A stretch of 50,832 nucleotides of DNA from an uncultured Pseudomonadota bacterium (GCA_946479515.1 CAMLGF010000021.1:1-50832), one strand, 5' to 3'. Counted from the stretch's first letter, positions 33,007 to 42,147 are shown. Made by a program: numbers and translations. The notes: generated by a model not told the origin, from the sequence alone.

Positions 33007-34998
33007 TCACCGGGCGCGCGGCGCCGCGAGGCTTTCATTGCCGCCCTCGAGCTGTCGCTCGAGGAAGGTCACCACCGTCTTCTGGTAGAAATCGCGGTTC
33101 TGCTTCTTGCGGAAGCCGTGGCCTTCATCCTGCGCCGCGAGGTACCAGACTTCGCCGCCGCGCGCGCGGATCTTCTGCACCATCTGCTGTGATTCGGCGG
33201 CCGGCACACGCGGATCGTTGAGACCCTGCACCACCAGCAGCGGCCGGGTGATGCGTGCCGCGCTGGTCAGCGGTGAAATCCTCTGCAGATAGGCCCGCAT
33301 GCGCGGCAGGCGTTCGTCGCCGTATTCCACGCGGCGCAGATCGCGCCGGTAGGCCGAGGTGCTCTCGAGGAAGCTGACGAAGTTGGAAATGCCCACCACG
33401 TCGATGCCGCCGCGCAGACGGTCGCCGAAGTGCACCAGCGACGCGAGCGCCATGTAACCGCCATACGATCCGCCATACACGAACACGCGCTTCGCATCGA
33501 GATCGCGCTGCGTGCCGATCCACACCAGCAGCGCGCCGATGTCCTTGACCGCGTCCTCACGCTCGTCGCCGTTGTCGAGGTCCAGATAGGTCTTGCCGTA
33601 TCCGGACGAGCCGCGCACGTTCGGCGCGATCACCACGAAACCCATCTCGCGCACCAGGAACTGGGTGAACGGCGAAAACACCGGCACGGCCTGCGACTCC
33701 GGACCGCCGTGGATGTCGATGATGACGGGATGAGGCCCCGGCGTGCCCACTCCGGGACTGCCCGGCGTCGGGCGATACACGAACGCGGGAATCTGTCGCT
33801 GTTTGCCGCGCTCGCGATCGAAAGTCGGGTAGCGCATGAGCGTGGCCGGGGCGAATTGCAGGGGATCGAGTGCGCCCACTTCACTGCGGGTGAAACGCGT
33901 GAGTGCGTTGCGCTCGACTTCAAGAACGAACACGTCCCTGGGCGACTGCGCACTCTCGAAGGTCAGCGCGAGCTTCTTGCCCGTGCGATCGAAGCCGATT
34001 CGCCCCACCTGCCCGTCCGGCAGCGGCGGAATCATCTCGGAATGGCTCGCCAGGTTGATCACGGTGAGCCGGTGCATCCCGTCGACATTGGCCACCCAGG
34101 CGAGAAACCGGCCGTCATCGCTGCGAGCGAAGGCGTCGATGTCCCAGGGCACGTGCGCCGTGAGGATCTCGGCCACGCCGGTAGCCAGGTCCACCCGGCG
34201 CAGCTGCTCGAACTCGCCGTCGCGATTCGTGATGACGTAGACGCCGCGTCCGTCCGCCGTGAACGCCGCCTGCGAGATGCTCGCCGGGTCCCCATTGCCT
34301 TCGCTGACGGCAGTGAGCGCGGCGCTGGCCAGATCCATCACATATAGATGCCCTTCGTTCGCCGAGACGCGATTGACGATCAGCAGCCGCGAGTCGTCAG
34401 GCGACCAGTCCTGCACCGACCAGTTCCTGCCGAAACCGTTGTAGACGAGCCGCGGCCCGGCAAGCTTGCTGGCCGGCTCGGCGACGTACAGGTCGTAGCT
34501 CGCGCCGTCGCGACCCGTGTTGTGAAAAGCAATGCGACGTCCGTCGTGGCTCCACACCACTCCGCCGCTGACGCCCTTGCCGTCGGTGATCCTGCGCACC
34601 GCGCGCGTCGCGCTCTCATACCAGTACAGCTGCGCATTTTCGTTGCCGCCCTGGTCCTTGAGGAACACGAAGCCGGGCGCGACCCCCGTTCGAGGCGAAC
34701 GGGCGATGCTGACCGGCTCGCGATAGAAGGTGAGCTGTTCGCGGTCGGCGAGCGGCCCCGCGACGCGATGCAGCTGTTCGACGTCGCCGAAACGCGTGGC
34801 GATCAGCAGCGCGCCGTCGGGCAGCCAGTCGACGAACGCCGCTCCACGCGCATGCAGATAGTCCTCGAGGCGGTTGGTCAGCGGCGTCTCCACCGCGGGG
34901 ATGTTGTCGAGCAGCAGGCTGCCCCTTTGTTCGACCGCCGCGGCGGTGGTTTGCGCGACCAGACCGGCGCCCAGCGCCAGGAGAAATTTCAGTTTCAT
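33007..34998 (-). CDS. S9-family serine peptidase (prolyl oligopeptidase/acylaminoacyl type)
   Basis: 663 residues. A signal peptide at 1-20 (KLKFLLALGAGLVAQTTAAA) directs it to the periplasm. Residues about 50-390 form a WD/beta-propeller-like region, followed by an alpha/beta hydrolase domain. The nucleophile is the Ser of GGSYGGY, the Asp is in LNDPRVP, and the His is in DEGHGF. It probably cleaves peptides, consistent with the nearby peptide-use operon. The frame stays open far upstream of 34998, but that extension overlaps the divergent hydrolase gene antisense and lacks a signal sequence. Confidence 0.92.
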   Translation of the reverse strand: MKLKFLLALGAGLVAQTTAAAVEQRGSLLLDNIPAVETPLTNRLEDYLHARGAAFVDWLPDGALLIATRFGDVEQLHRVAGPLADREQLTFYREPVSIARSPRTGVAPGFVFLKDQGGNENAQLYWYESATRAVRRITDGKGVSGGVVWSHDGRRIAFHNTGRDGASYDLYVAEPASKLAGPRLVYNGFGRNWSVQDWSPDDSRLLIVNRVSANEGHLYVMDLASAALTAVSEGNGDPASISQAAFTADGRGVYVITNRDGEFEQLRRVDLATGVAEILTAHVPWDIDAFARSDDGRFLAWVANVDGMHRLTVINLASHSEMIPPLPDGQVGRIGFDRTGKKLALTFESAQSPRDVFVLEVERNALTRFTRSEVGALDPLQFAPATLMRYPTFDRERGKQRQIPAFVYRPTPGSPGVGTPGPHPVIIDIHGGPESQAVPVFSPFTQFLVREMGFVVIAPNVRGSSGYGKTYLDLDNGDEREDAVKDIGALLVWIGTQRDLDAKRVFVYGGSYGGYMALASLVHFGDRLRGGIDVVGISNFVSFLESTSAYRRDLRRVEYGDERLPRMRAYLQRISPLTSAARITRPLLVVQGLNDPRVPAAESQQMVQKIRARGGEVWYLAAQDEGHGFRKKQNRDFYQKTVVTFLERQLEGGNESLAAPRAR

Positions 34999-35003
34999 GC
35001 TGA

Positions 35004-35009
35004 TATGTT
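35004..35009 (+). promoter_or_regulatory. Putative -10 element of the MBL-fold gene
   Basis: TATGTT ends ten bases before the ATG at 35020, in the 21-base gap between divergent genes. There is no Shine-Dalgarno. Confidence 0.3.
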
Positions 35010-35019
35010 GCCGCAAGCC

Positions 35020-35970
35020 ATGAATGCCGTCATGCCGCGACTCACGCGCTTCGCCGAAGGTGTCACCGCCGTCGACACCGAGTACGTGCGGCCGCAGATG
35101 GATGCCGCGCACGTGATCGTCGCCGGCACTCAGGCCGCCATCGTCGACACCGGACCGAACAGCGCGGTGCCTCTGGTGCTCGCGGCGCTGGCGCAATTGC
35201 AGGTGTCCGCTGCCGACGTCCGTTACCTGTTCCTGACGCACGTTCACCTCGATCATGCCGGCGGCGCCGGCACGCTCATGCGCGCGCTGCCCAACGCCAC
35301 CTGCGTGGTGCATCCGCGCGGTGCGCCACACATGATCGATCCGTCGAAGCTCATTACCGGTACCCGGGCGGTGTACGGGCCAGAGCTCTACGCCAGGCTG
35401 TACGGCGAGATCCTTCCCATCGAACGTGAGCGCATCGCCATCGCGCAGGATGGGCAGCGTTTCGCCTTGCCGGGCCGCGAGTTCGAATGCGTCCATACAC
35501 CCGGGCATGCGCTGCACCACCAGGCCATCGTCGACCTCGCCACGAGCTGCATATTCACGGGCGACACCTTCGGCATTTCCTATCGCGAATTCGACACGGC
35601 GCGCGGGCCCTGGATCATGCCCACCACCACGCCCACGCAATTCGACCCGGCGCAGCTCAAGTCCTCCATCATCCGGCTCATGCAGTTCCGGCCGCGCAGG
35701 CTCTATCTCACGCACTACAGCGAAGTCGGCGATTGTCCGCGGCTCGCCAACGACATGTACGACGCCGTCGATCGGTTCGCGGCCATCGCGCGCGCCGCCG
35801 GCGCGGAAGATCCGGCACGCATGCGCCACGAGCTGCGTGCATGGGCGCACGAATCATTGCGCGAACACGGCTGCGCGATGAGCGAGGCGCACATCGATGC
35901 CATCCTGGGCAAGGATTTCGAGCTGAATGCCGCGGGGCTCGCCGCGTGGCTGCAGCGCGCGGCGGCCTGA
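35020..35970 (+). CDS. MBL-fold metallo-hydrolase
   Basis: 316 residues. The zinc-binding motif HVHLDHAGGAG lies near residue 75, preceded by IVDTGPN near 45. Further conserved elements are VHTPGHALHHQ near 165 and FTGDTFGISYRE near 183, the metallo-beta-lactamase fold of glyoxalase II/lactonase-like hydrolases. The substrate is unknown. The start is the ATG just after a -10-like element; an open frame reaching 34348 lies antisense to the S9 peptidase and is not used. It is followed nine bases later by a DUF2269 gene. Confidence 0.9.
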   Translation: MNAVMPRLTRFAEGVTAVDTEYVRPQMDAAHVIVAGTQAAIVDTGPNSAVPLVLAALAQLQVSAADVRYLFLTHVHLDHAGGAGTLMRALPNATCVVHPRGAPHMIDPSKLITGTRAVYGPELYARLYGEILPIERERIAIAQDGQRFALPGREFECVHTPGHALHHQAIVDLATSCIFTGDTFGISYREFDTARGPWIMPTTTPTQFDPAQLKSSIIRLMQFRPRRLYLTHYSEVGDCPRLANDMYDAVDRFAAIARAAGAEDPARMRHELRAWAHESLREHGCAMSEAHIDAILGKDFELNAAGLAAWLQRAAA

Positions 35971-35979
35971 CGCGGCCTC

Positions 35980-36444
35980 ATGCTCTATCTCATCCTCAAG
36001 GCACTGCACGTCATCGGCGTGGTGCTGTTCCTCGGCAACATCATCACGGCGATATTCTGGAAGGCGCATGGCGACCGCGGCGATCTGCGGTCGCGCGCCC
36101 AGGCGCTGGACGGCATCATTCGCGCCGATCGTGTGTTCACGGCGCCCAGCGTCCTGATCATCCTCGCCACGGGAGTCTCGCTGGTGTTGGTGGGCCGCAT
36201 TCCGTTTCTCACGCCCTGGATACTCTGGTCGCTGGTGCTTTTCGGCCTGGCGGGCGTCACGTTCGGCGCCCGCGTGGGACCGTTACAAAAGAAACTATTG
36301 GCCAATGTGCAGGCCGGAAAGGCCGGAAAGTGGAACGAGTCCGAGTATCTCGCACTGTCCGCGCGCTGGCGTTTCTGGGGTTGGACGGCCACGGTCATGC
36401 CGCTCCTGGCGCTCATCCTGATGGTGCTGAAGCCGGCCTGGTGA
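35980..36444 (+). CDS. DUF2269-family membrane protein
   Basis: 154 residues with four membrane helices. It begins MLYLILKALHVIGVVLFLGN, with the His-x-x-x-x-x-x-F-x-G-N pattern, and has PSVLIILATGVSLVL near 52 and WTATVMPLLALILMVLKPAW at the end, as in DUF2269 (PF10027). Some relatives have been suggested to bind haem through the helix histidine. The gene probably shares a transcript with the MBL-fold hydrolase. Confidence 0.85.
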   Translation: MLYLILKALHVIGVVLFLGNIITAIFWKAHGDRGDLRSRAQALDGIIRADRVFTAPSVLIILATGVSLVLVGRIPFLTPWILWSLVLFGLAGVTFGARVGPLQKKLLANVQAGKAGKWNESEYLALSARWRFWGWTATVMPLLALILMVLKPAW

Positions 36445-36501
36445 CGCCGCGTCAAGAGTAGGAAGCGGCACGGTCCCCTATGGGGAGCGTCCCCGATCTC
36501 C

Positions 36502-36507
36502 TAAACT
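36502..36507 (+). promoter_or_regulatory. Putative -10 element of the branched-chain dehydrogenase operon
   Basis: TAAACT ends seven bases before the ATG at 36515; no Shine-Dalgarno in between. Confidence 0.35.
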
Positions 36508-36514
36508 GCGCGCC

Positions 36515-37780
36515 ATGCCAAGACTTCACGTACCCCAACCGCCCACGCGGCCGGGAGACAGACCCGACTTCAGCTACGTCGAGTTGTCGCCCGCCGGCGC
36601 GATCCACAAGCCCGACGTGAACGCGCGCGCGCGCGACATGGAAGAGTGCGCCACCGGCCTGATCCGTGTGCTCGACGACAAGCACGAGCCAGTCGGCCAA
36701 TGGAATCCGCGGCTGGACGCCGAGGATCTGCAGGTCGGCCTGCGCCACATGGTGCACACGCGCCTGTTCGACGAACGCATGCAGAAGACGCAGCGTCAGG
36801 GAAAGATCTCCTTCTATATGCGCTCGTACGGAGAAGAGGCCGTGTCGGTGGCGCAGACCATGGCACTGCAGCCGGGCGACATGCTGTTCCCGTCCTACCG
36901 CCAGCAGGGCGCCTATCTAGTTCGTGGCCGACCGATCGTCGACCTGATGTGCCAGCTGCTGTCCAACACGCGCGACATGTGCAAGGGCCGGCAGCTGCCG
37001 GTGATGTACCACTGGAACGCCGGGCGCATCTTCTCCATTTCCGGCAATCTGACTACCCAGTTTCCCCAGGCGGTCGGCTGGGCCATGGCAGCCGCCATCC
37101 GCAACGAGGATCACATCGCCTGCACCTGGATCGGCGAGGGCGCGAGCGCGGAGGCCGACTTCCACCATGGCCTGCTGTTCGCCGCCGTCTACCAGGCGCC
37201 GGTGATCATGAACATCGTCAACAACCAGTGGGCGATTTCCACCTTCCAGGGCACGGCCGGCGGCGAGCAACGTTCGTTCGCGGCGCGCGGACCGGGGTAT
37301 GGCGTGGCCGGCATCCGCGTCGACGGCAATGATTTCCTGGCCGTGTACGCCGTGACCCAGTGGGCCGCGCAGCGCGCCCGGCTGGGCGGCGGACCGACAT
37401 TGATCGAGCTCGTCACGTATCGCGCCGCCGCGCATTCCACCAGCGACGATCCTTCGCGCTACCGGCCCAAGGAGGACTACGACCACTGGCCGCTGGGCGA
37501 TCCGGTGGAACGGCTGAAGCAGCATCTCATCGCGCGTGGCGAGTGGAGCGAGAGGCAGCACAAGGAACTGCAGGCCGAGCTGGACGCGCAGGTGCAGGCT
37601 TCATGGAAGGAGGCCGTTTCCTACGGCGCGCTCAACGAAGGCCCGCGTCTCGATCGGCATCTCATGTTCGAGGACGTCTACAAGGAGTTCCCCGAAAACC
37701 TGCGCCGGCAGAGCGAGCAGCTCGCCGAGGAGATCAAGCTCAACGCCGAACTGGGCTTCACCGCCAAGGCGGGTGAGTAA
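36515..37780 (+). CDS. bkdA1: Branched-chain 2-oxoacid dehydrogenase E1 alpha
   Basis: 421 residues. It decarboxylates 2-oxo acids of valine, leucine and isoleucine with thiamine diphosphate. The N-terminal extension before GLIRVLDDKHEPVGQW and the stretch KISFYMRSYGEEA near residue 100 are typical of branched-chain E1 alpha rather than pyruvate E1. The cofactor motif runs GEGASAEADFHH to NNQWAIST (about 208-240). YRAAAHSTSDDPSRYR near 300 includes the phosphorylation-loop region known in mitochondrial enzymes. The stop overlaps the E1 beta start (TAATG). Confidence 0.95.
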   Translation: MPRLHVPQPPTRPGDRPDFSYVELSPAGAIHKPDVNARARDMEECATGLIRVLDDKHEPVGQWNPRLDAEDLQVGLRHMVHTRLFDERMQKTQRQGKISFYMRSYGEEAVSVAQTMALQPGDMLFPSYRQQGAYLVRGRPIVDLMCQLLSNTRDMCKGRQLPVMYHWNAGRIFSISGNLTTQFPQAVGWAMAAAIRNEDHIACTWIGEGASAEADFHHGLLFAAVYQAPVIMNIVNNQWAISTFQGTAGGEQRSFAARGPGYGVAGIRVDGNDFLAVYAVTQWAAQRARLGGGPTLIELVTYRAAAHSTSDDPSRYRPKEDYDHWPLGDPVERLKQHLIARGEWSERQHKELQAELDAQVQASWKEAVSYGALNEGPRLDRHLMFEDVYKEFPENLRRQSEQLAEEIKLNAELGFTAKAGE

Positions 37781-38796
37781 TGGCCCAGATGAACATGATC
37801 CAGGCGTTGAACTCGGCCATGGATGTGATGATGGCGCGCGATCCGTCGGTCGTCGTGATGGGCGAAGACGTCGGCTATTTCGGTGGCGTCTTCCGCGTCA
37901 CCGACGGTCTGCAGCGCAAGTATGGTGAGCATCGCGTGCTCGACTCACCCATCGCCGAAGGCGGCATCGTCGCCACGGCCATCGGCATGGCGGTGAACGG
38001 TCTCAAGCCCGTCGCCGAGATCCAGTTCGCGGACTACATCTACCCGGCCATGGACCAGATCGCGAGCGAGCTTGCGCGCATCCGCTATCGCACCGCCGGT
38101 GATTTCACGGCGCCCGTGGTGGTCAGGGCACCGTCCGGCGGTGGCATCCGTGGCGGGCAGACGCACTCGCAGAGTCCCGAGGCCATGTTCACGCACATCT
38201 GCGGCGTGAAGGTGGTGCTGCCCAGCAATCCCTACGATGCCAAGGGCCTGCTGATCGCGGCCATCGAAGACGAAGACCCGGTCATCTTCTTCGAGCCCAA
38301 GCGCATCTACAACGGCCCCTTCGACGGCGACCCTAACAAGCCCGCCGTGCCCTGGAGCACGCATCCCAAGGGCAACGTGCCCGAGGGTCACTACACCGTG
38401 CCGCTCGGCAAGAGCGAGATCGTGCGCACCGGCGAGCAGGTGACCATCGTCACCTACGGCACCATGGTGTACGTCTGCGAGGCGGCGGCCAAGAAGCTCG
38501 GCCTGGATGCCGAGATCATCGACGTGCGCACCATGTCGCCGCTCGACATCGACCCGATCTGCTCGTCGGTGAAGAAGACCGGCCGCTGCGTCGTCGCCCA
38601 CGAGGCGACGCGCTTCTGCGGCTTCGGCGCCGAGCTGTCGGCCAGCATTCAGGAGGAATGCTTCTGGTACCTGGAAACGCCCATCCAGCGCGTCGCGGGC
38701 TGGGACACCCCTTATCCGCACGCCTTCGAATGGGAGTATTTTCCGGGACAGGCGCGCGTCGCCCTGGCATTGCGCGCAGCCATGGGCGAGGAATAA
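37780..38796 (+). CDS. bkdA2: Branched-chain 2-oxoacid dehydrogenase E1 beta
   Basis: 338 residues. N-terminus NMIQALNSAMDVMM, then GEDVGYFGGVFRVTDGL near residue 28, and SPIAEGGIVATAIGMA near 58, followed by GGQTHSQSPEAMFTH near 125, all characteristic of E1 beta. With E1 alpha it forms the heterotetramer holding thiamine diphosphate at the interface. It overlaps E1 alpha by one base and precedes E2 by nine bases. Confidence 0.96.
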   Translation: MAQMNMIQALNSAMDVMMARDPSVVVMGEDVGYFGGVFRVTDGLQRKYGEHRVLDSPIAEGGIVATAIGMAVNGLKPVAEIQFADYIYPAMDQIASELARIRYRTAGDFTAPVVVRAPSGGGIRGGQTHSQSPEAMFTHICGVKVVLPSNPYDAKGLLIAAIEDEDPVIFFEPKRIYNGPFDGDPNKPAVPWSTHPKGNVPEGHYTVPLGKSEIVRTGEQVTIVTYGTMVYVCEAAAKKLGLDAEIIDVRTMSPLDIDPICSSVKKTGRCVVAHEATRFCGFGAELSASIQEECFWYLETPIQRVAGWDTPYPHAFEWEYFPGQARVALALRAAMGEE

Positions 38797-38805
38797 GGGG
38801 AAGAC

Positions 38806-40107
38806 ATGAGCCGCTACGTATTCAAGATGCCGGATCTCGGCGAAGGCACTGTTTCCGCCGAGGTCGTCGCCTGGCACGTGAAACCTGGCGATCTCGTGCA
38901 GGAAGACCAGGTCATGTGCGAGGTGATGACCGAGAAGGCGGCCGTCGAAATGCCCGCGCCGGTGACCGGCCGCATCGTTTCCATCAACGGCCAGCCGGGC
39001 GACATGGTGGCCGTGGGTTCCGATCTCGTGGTGTTCGATACCGATGCGACGTCGGCGGCCGCCGGAGACGCACCCGCCGCGAAGACGCCATCGCCGCCGC
39101 CCCCCGAGCCGCTCACGCCCCCCGTGTCGCGAGCGGCCAGGGCTCCGGACGAAAAGCAGCAGGTCGCCGCCGCCAACGGCGCGGCCCCGGCGGATCACGC
39201 TCAGGCCGGCGCGCACAAGCGGGTCATGGCCTCGCCCGCCAGCCGCCGCCGCGCGGCCGAGGCGGGTCTCGATCTATCTACCGTCACCGGCACGGGCGCC
39301 GGCGGGCGCATCGAGCCAGGCGACATCGACTCGGCGCTGGCATCGGGTGCGGCGCGCGGCGCGCCGCCGTCGATGAACGCGCGCGCCAATGCCACGCGTC
39401 AGCCGCGCAATGGCACCGAGGAAGTGAAGATCATCGGCCTGCGCCGGGTGATCGCCGAACGCCTCACCGAGTCGGCGCGCTCGATCCCCCAGTACTCGTA
39501 TGTGGAGGAGTGCGATCTCACGCGCCTCGAGGCCCTGCGCAAGCATCTGAATGATCGCCGGCCGCCGGCCGCGCCGCCGCTGACCTTCCTGCCGTTCATC
39601 GTCTCCGCGCTCACGCGCGTGCTCGGCAGGTTTCCCCAGTGCAATGCGCTGTATGACTCGGCGCGAGGCGTGCTGGTCAAGCACAACGCCGTGCACGTGG
39701 GCATCGCCACGCAGACGCCGCAGGGTCTGAAGGTACCCGTCGTCCGCAATGCCGAGTCGCGTTCGCTACACGACCTCGCCGCGGAAATCCGCCGCGTGTC
39801 CGAGGCGGCGCGCACCAACAAATCACCGCGCGAGGAGCTCACCGGCTCGACCATCACGGTCACGTCCCTGGGCAAGCTCGGCGGCATCGCGTCCACGCCC
39901 ATGATCAACATGCCCGAGGTGTCCATCATCGGCATCAACAAGGCCATCGAGCGTCCGGTCGTGGTCGATGGCCAGATCACCGTGCGGCTGATGATGAATC
40001 TGTCCTCCTCCTTCGATCACCGCTTCGTGGACGGCTTCGACGCCGCCTCGATGATCCAGGCGCTCAAGGACCTGCTGGAGCAGCCGGCGACGATCTTCAT
40101 CGACTGA
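38806..40107 (+). CDS. bkdB: Dihydrolipoyl acyltransferase (E2) of branched-chain 2-oxoacid dehydrogenase
   Basis: 433 residues. A single lipoyl domain at 1-80 has Lys44 in TEKAAVEMP. A Pro/Ala linker is followed by the E1/E3-binding domain at about 137-180 (VMASPASRRRAAEAGLDLS). The catalytic domain at about 205-433 has DHRFVDG near 405 with the active His and Asp. It passes acyl groups from E1 to CoA. No E3 (lipoamide dehydrogenase) follows; the nearest flavoprotein is a glutathione reductase, so E3 must be encoded elsewhere. Confidence 0.95.
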   Translation: MSRYVFKMPDLGEGTVSAEVVAWHVKPGDLVQEDQVMCEVMTEKAAVEMPAPVTGRIVSINGQPGDMVAVGSDLVVFDTDATSAAAGDAPAAKTPSPPPPEPLTPPVSRAARAPDEKQQVAAANGAAPADHAQAGAHKRVMASPASRRRAAEAGLDLSTVTGTGAGGRIEPGDIDSALASGAARGAPPSMNARANATRQPRNGTEEVKIIGLRRVIAERLTESARSIPQYSYVEECDLTRLEALRKHLNDRRPPAAPPLTFLPFIVSALTRVLGRFPQCNALYDSARGVLVKHNAVHVGIATQTPQGLKVPVVRNAESRSLHDLAAEIRRVSEAARTNKSPREELTGSTITVTSLGKLGGIASTPMINMPEVSIIGINKAIERPVVVDGQITVRLMMNLSSSFDHRFVDGFDAASMIQALKDLLEQPATIFID

Positions 40108-40301
40108 GCAGGGTCGCCGGGCAAGGCCTCGCCCACCGCCTCGCGGCTTTGCGCGGTGGCAACGCCGGCCGCCGCGGGCGGAGCTCTTTTCCGGGGCCGC
40201 GCGATGCTCCGCGACATAGTCCTGCGGCGACCCCCGGTCCTACAGAAAAGTGTGCGCCGGCTCGCGGCCCGGCCGCAGGGGCGGCTGGCACAGTCCGCGC
40301 C

Positions 40302-40586
40302 ATGCATTCGCGGTGCAAGAACTGCCTTTACTGCAGCCTGGTTCAGTACGTGAGCCTGGGCGATCCGCCGCCCGTGAAAAGCTGGAAACGCCCCGTTCTG
40401 GCGGTCGCGGGTGTCGCCCTTACGGTCTGCACGGTAATGGCCATCCGATTTGCCTGGGAACGCACCGGGGCCGTGTTCTTCGCCACGGTGTCGGTCATCC
40501 TGATGATGATCGCGCTGCTGGGCTTCGCCATCTCGATTCGCGGCTGCGACCTCTGCGTCGCGCGCTACCTGGGCAAGACGCTGTGA
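40302..40586 (+). CDS. Small membrane protein with CxxC clusters (94 residues)
   Basis: Starts MHSRCKNCLYCSLVQYVSLGD: three cysteines arranged C-x2-C-x2-C at residues 5-11. Two membrane helices follow, at about 31-50 and 55-77 (VLAVAGVALTVCTVMAIRF; AVFFATVSVILMMIALLGFA). The C-terminus is IRGCDLCVARYLGKTL with another C-x2-C. The cysteine clusters would flank the membrane on the same side and could bind a metal or cycle disulfides. I recognise no family. No Shine-Dalgarno is clear, so the start is uncertain. It lies between bkdB and gor. Confidence 0.55.
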   Translation: MHSRCKNCLYCSLVQYVSLGDPPPVKSWKRPVLAVAGVALTVCTVMAIRFAWERTGAVFFATVSVILMMIALLGFAISIRGCDLCVARYLGKTL

Positions 40587-40588
40587 GC

Positions 40589-40756
40589 ATGCGACCCCGG
40601 GCGCGCCTGCAGTCGCTGTGCGGAACGGCGCGCGGCATCGCCAGCCGCAAGAGCGTTTCCGAAGGCCGCATGCAGCGCAAGCCGTGCCGATACGCCGCCA
40701 TCTGGACCTGCCAGCGCTCGGCCGAGTGCTCGCGGCGCATGTCCGATCGCCGCTGA
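40589..40756 (+). CDS. Possible 55-residue Arg/Cys-rich small protein
   Basis: ATG at 40589, two bases after the stop of the preceding small gene; TGA ends at 40756. The product is basic (about 13 Arg) with four Cys, and the second half reads RKPCRYAAIWTCQRSAECSRR. It stops just before the convergent gor gene. High GC makes chance frames common, so coding is unproven. The tight coupling to the upstream CxxC gene and the spaced cysteines are the only support. Confidence 0.3.
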   Translation: MRPRARLQSLCGTARGIASRKSVSEGRMQRKPCRYAAIWTCQRSAECSRRMSDRR

Positions 40757-40761
40757 CCGGC

Positions 40762-42135
40762 CTAACTAGATCGGCCCTGCGGCTGCACGCGTTCGCGCAT
40801 CAGCACGATCTCTTCGGCGGCGGTGGGATGCAGTGCCATGGTGCTGTCCCACTGCTTCTTGGTCACCCCCGCCTTCACGGCGATGGCCGCGAGCTGGATC
40901 ATCTCGGCCGCATCGTCGCCCGCGATGTGCACGCCCAGCACCTTGTCGGTCTGGCCATCCACCACCAGCTTCATGAGCGTGCGCGTTTCGCTGCCCACGA
41001 ATGCGGTGCGCATGGGGCGGAAGCTGGTGCGATAGACGTGCACGTCCGCATGGCTGCGTCTCGCGTCGGCCTCCGTCAGACCCACGGTGCCGATCGGCGG
41101 GCGGCCGAAGACCGCGCTCGGCACGGTGGCATGGTCCACCGGAGTGGGGCGGTCGTGGTAGACCGTGTCGGCGAAGGCATGGCCATCGCGAATCGCGACC
41201 GGCGTGAGGTTCATGCGATTGGTCACGTCACCGATGGCGTAGATGTTCGCGACGCTGCTGCGCGAATATTCGTCGACGATCACCGCGCCCTCGGCGTCCA
41301 GCCGCACGCCCGCATTCTCCAGCCCGAGCCCGTGCGTGTTCGGATGCCGGCCGATGGCGAACAGCACGACGTCCGTGGCCACCTTTTCGCCGGTGGACAG
41401 CGTCGCACGGATGCCGTCGCCGTCCTTCTCCAGTTTCGTGATCGTCGCCTTCATCGTGAGGCGAACACCCGCACGCTCGGTCTCGATGTGCATGTGCGCG
41501 CGCAGATCCTGGTCGAAGCCGCGCAGCAGCTGGTCACCGCGGTGCACGATGCGCGTGTCGCTGCCGAGGCCGCGAAAGATGTTGGCGAATTCGAGGGCGA
41601 TGTAGCCGCCACCGACCACCAGCGCACGCCGCGGCAGTTCGGGCAGATGGAAGGCCTCGTTCGACGTGATGCCCAACTCCAGGCCCGGCAACCCCTCCGG
41701 TAGATAGGGGCGCCCGCCGGTGGCGATCAGGATGCGCTCGGCCGTGATCTCGCTGCCCGACTTCGCGAGCTTCACGGTGTGCGGGTCGAGCAGCACTGCC
41801 CGCTCCTCGAATACGGTCACGCCCGCCTTGGCGAGATTCGAGGCATAGATGCGCGACAGACGGGTGACCTCGGCCTGCACGCGATCGCGCAGCGTGGGCC
41901 AGTTGAAGTCGCCCTGCACCGTCCAGCCGTAGCCGGGCGCATCCGCCAGCAGCTGCTGGTAATCCGCGCCGAACACCAGCAGCTTCTTCGGCACGCAGCC
42001 GCGGATCACGCAGGTGCCGCCGGTGCGGTATTCCTCGGCAACGGCCACCTTGGCGCCCGCCAGCGACGCGATGCGCGCCGCGCGCACGCCGCCCGATCCC
42101 GCGCCGATGACGAACAGGTCGTAGTCGTATTTCAT
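40762..42135 (-). CDS. gor: Glutathione-disulfide reductase
   Basis: 457 residues. FAD motif GAGSGGVRAA near residue 12. The redox disulfide motif is GGTCVIRGCVPKK at about 39-51. NADPH motif GGGYIALEF near 173; FAD motif IYAIGDVTN near 295; catalytic HPTAAEE near 440. GTC-VIRG-C rather than the NVGC of lipoamide dehydrogenase marks it as glutathione reductase. It regenerates glutathione for glutaredoxins such as GrxC. A TAGTAT hexamer on the minus strand at 42147-42142 ends six bases before the ATG. Confidence 0.95.
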   Translation of the reverse strand: MKYDYDLFVIGAGSGGVRAARIASLAGAKVAVAEEYRTGGTCVIRGCVPKKLLVFGADYQQLLADAPGYGWTVQGDFNWPTLRDRVQAEVTRLSRIYASNLAKAGVTVFEERAVLLDPHTVKLAKSGSEITAERILIATGGRPYLPEGLPGLELGITSNEAFHLPELPRRALVVGGGYIALEFANIFRGLGSDTRIVHRGDQLLRGFDQDLRAHMHIETERAGVRLTMKATITKLEKDGDGIRATLSTGEKVATDVVLFAIGRHPNTHGLGLENAGVRLDAEGAVIVDEYSRSSVANIYAIGDVTNRMNLTPVAIRDGHAFADTVYHDRPTPVDHATVPSAVFGRPPIGTVGLTEADARRSHADVHVYRTSFRPMRTAFVGSETRTLMKLVVDGQTDKVLGVHIAGDDAAEMIQLAAIAVKAGVTKKQWDSTMALHPTAAEEIVLMRERVQPQGRSS

Positions 42136-42141
42136 GGCACG

Positions 42142-42147
42142 ATACTA
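42142..42147 (-). promoter_or_regulatory. -10-like element at the gor start
   Basis: TAGTAT on the minus strand, six bases before the ATG at 42135. Transcription would begin at or next to the start codon, giving a leaderless message. Confidence 0.4.

Noticed and set aside
34999..35850. N-terminal extension of the S9 peptidase frame across the MBL-fold gene
   Set aside because: The ATG at 34998 gives a standard signal peptide; the extension is antisense to a zinc-hydrolase gene.
38875..38884. CACGTGAAAC, half of a parS-like site
   Set aside because: The left half (CCTGG) does not match parS, and it lies inside the lipoyl domain of bkdB.
40133..40159. Inverted repeat CCACCGC/GCGGTGG after bkdB as an intrinsic terminator
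   Set aside because: No T-run follows, and such repeats are common in GC-rich DNA; too weak to call.
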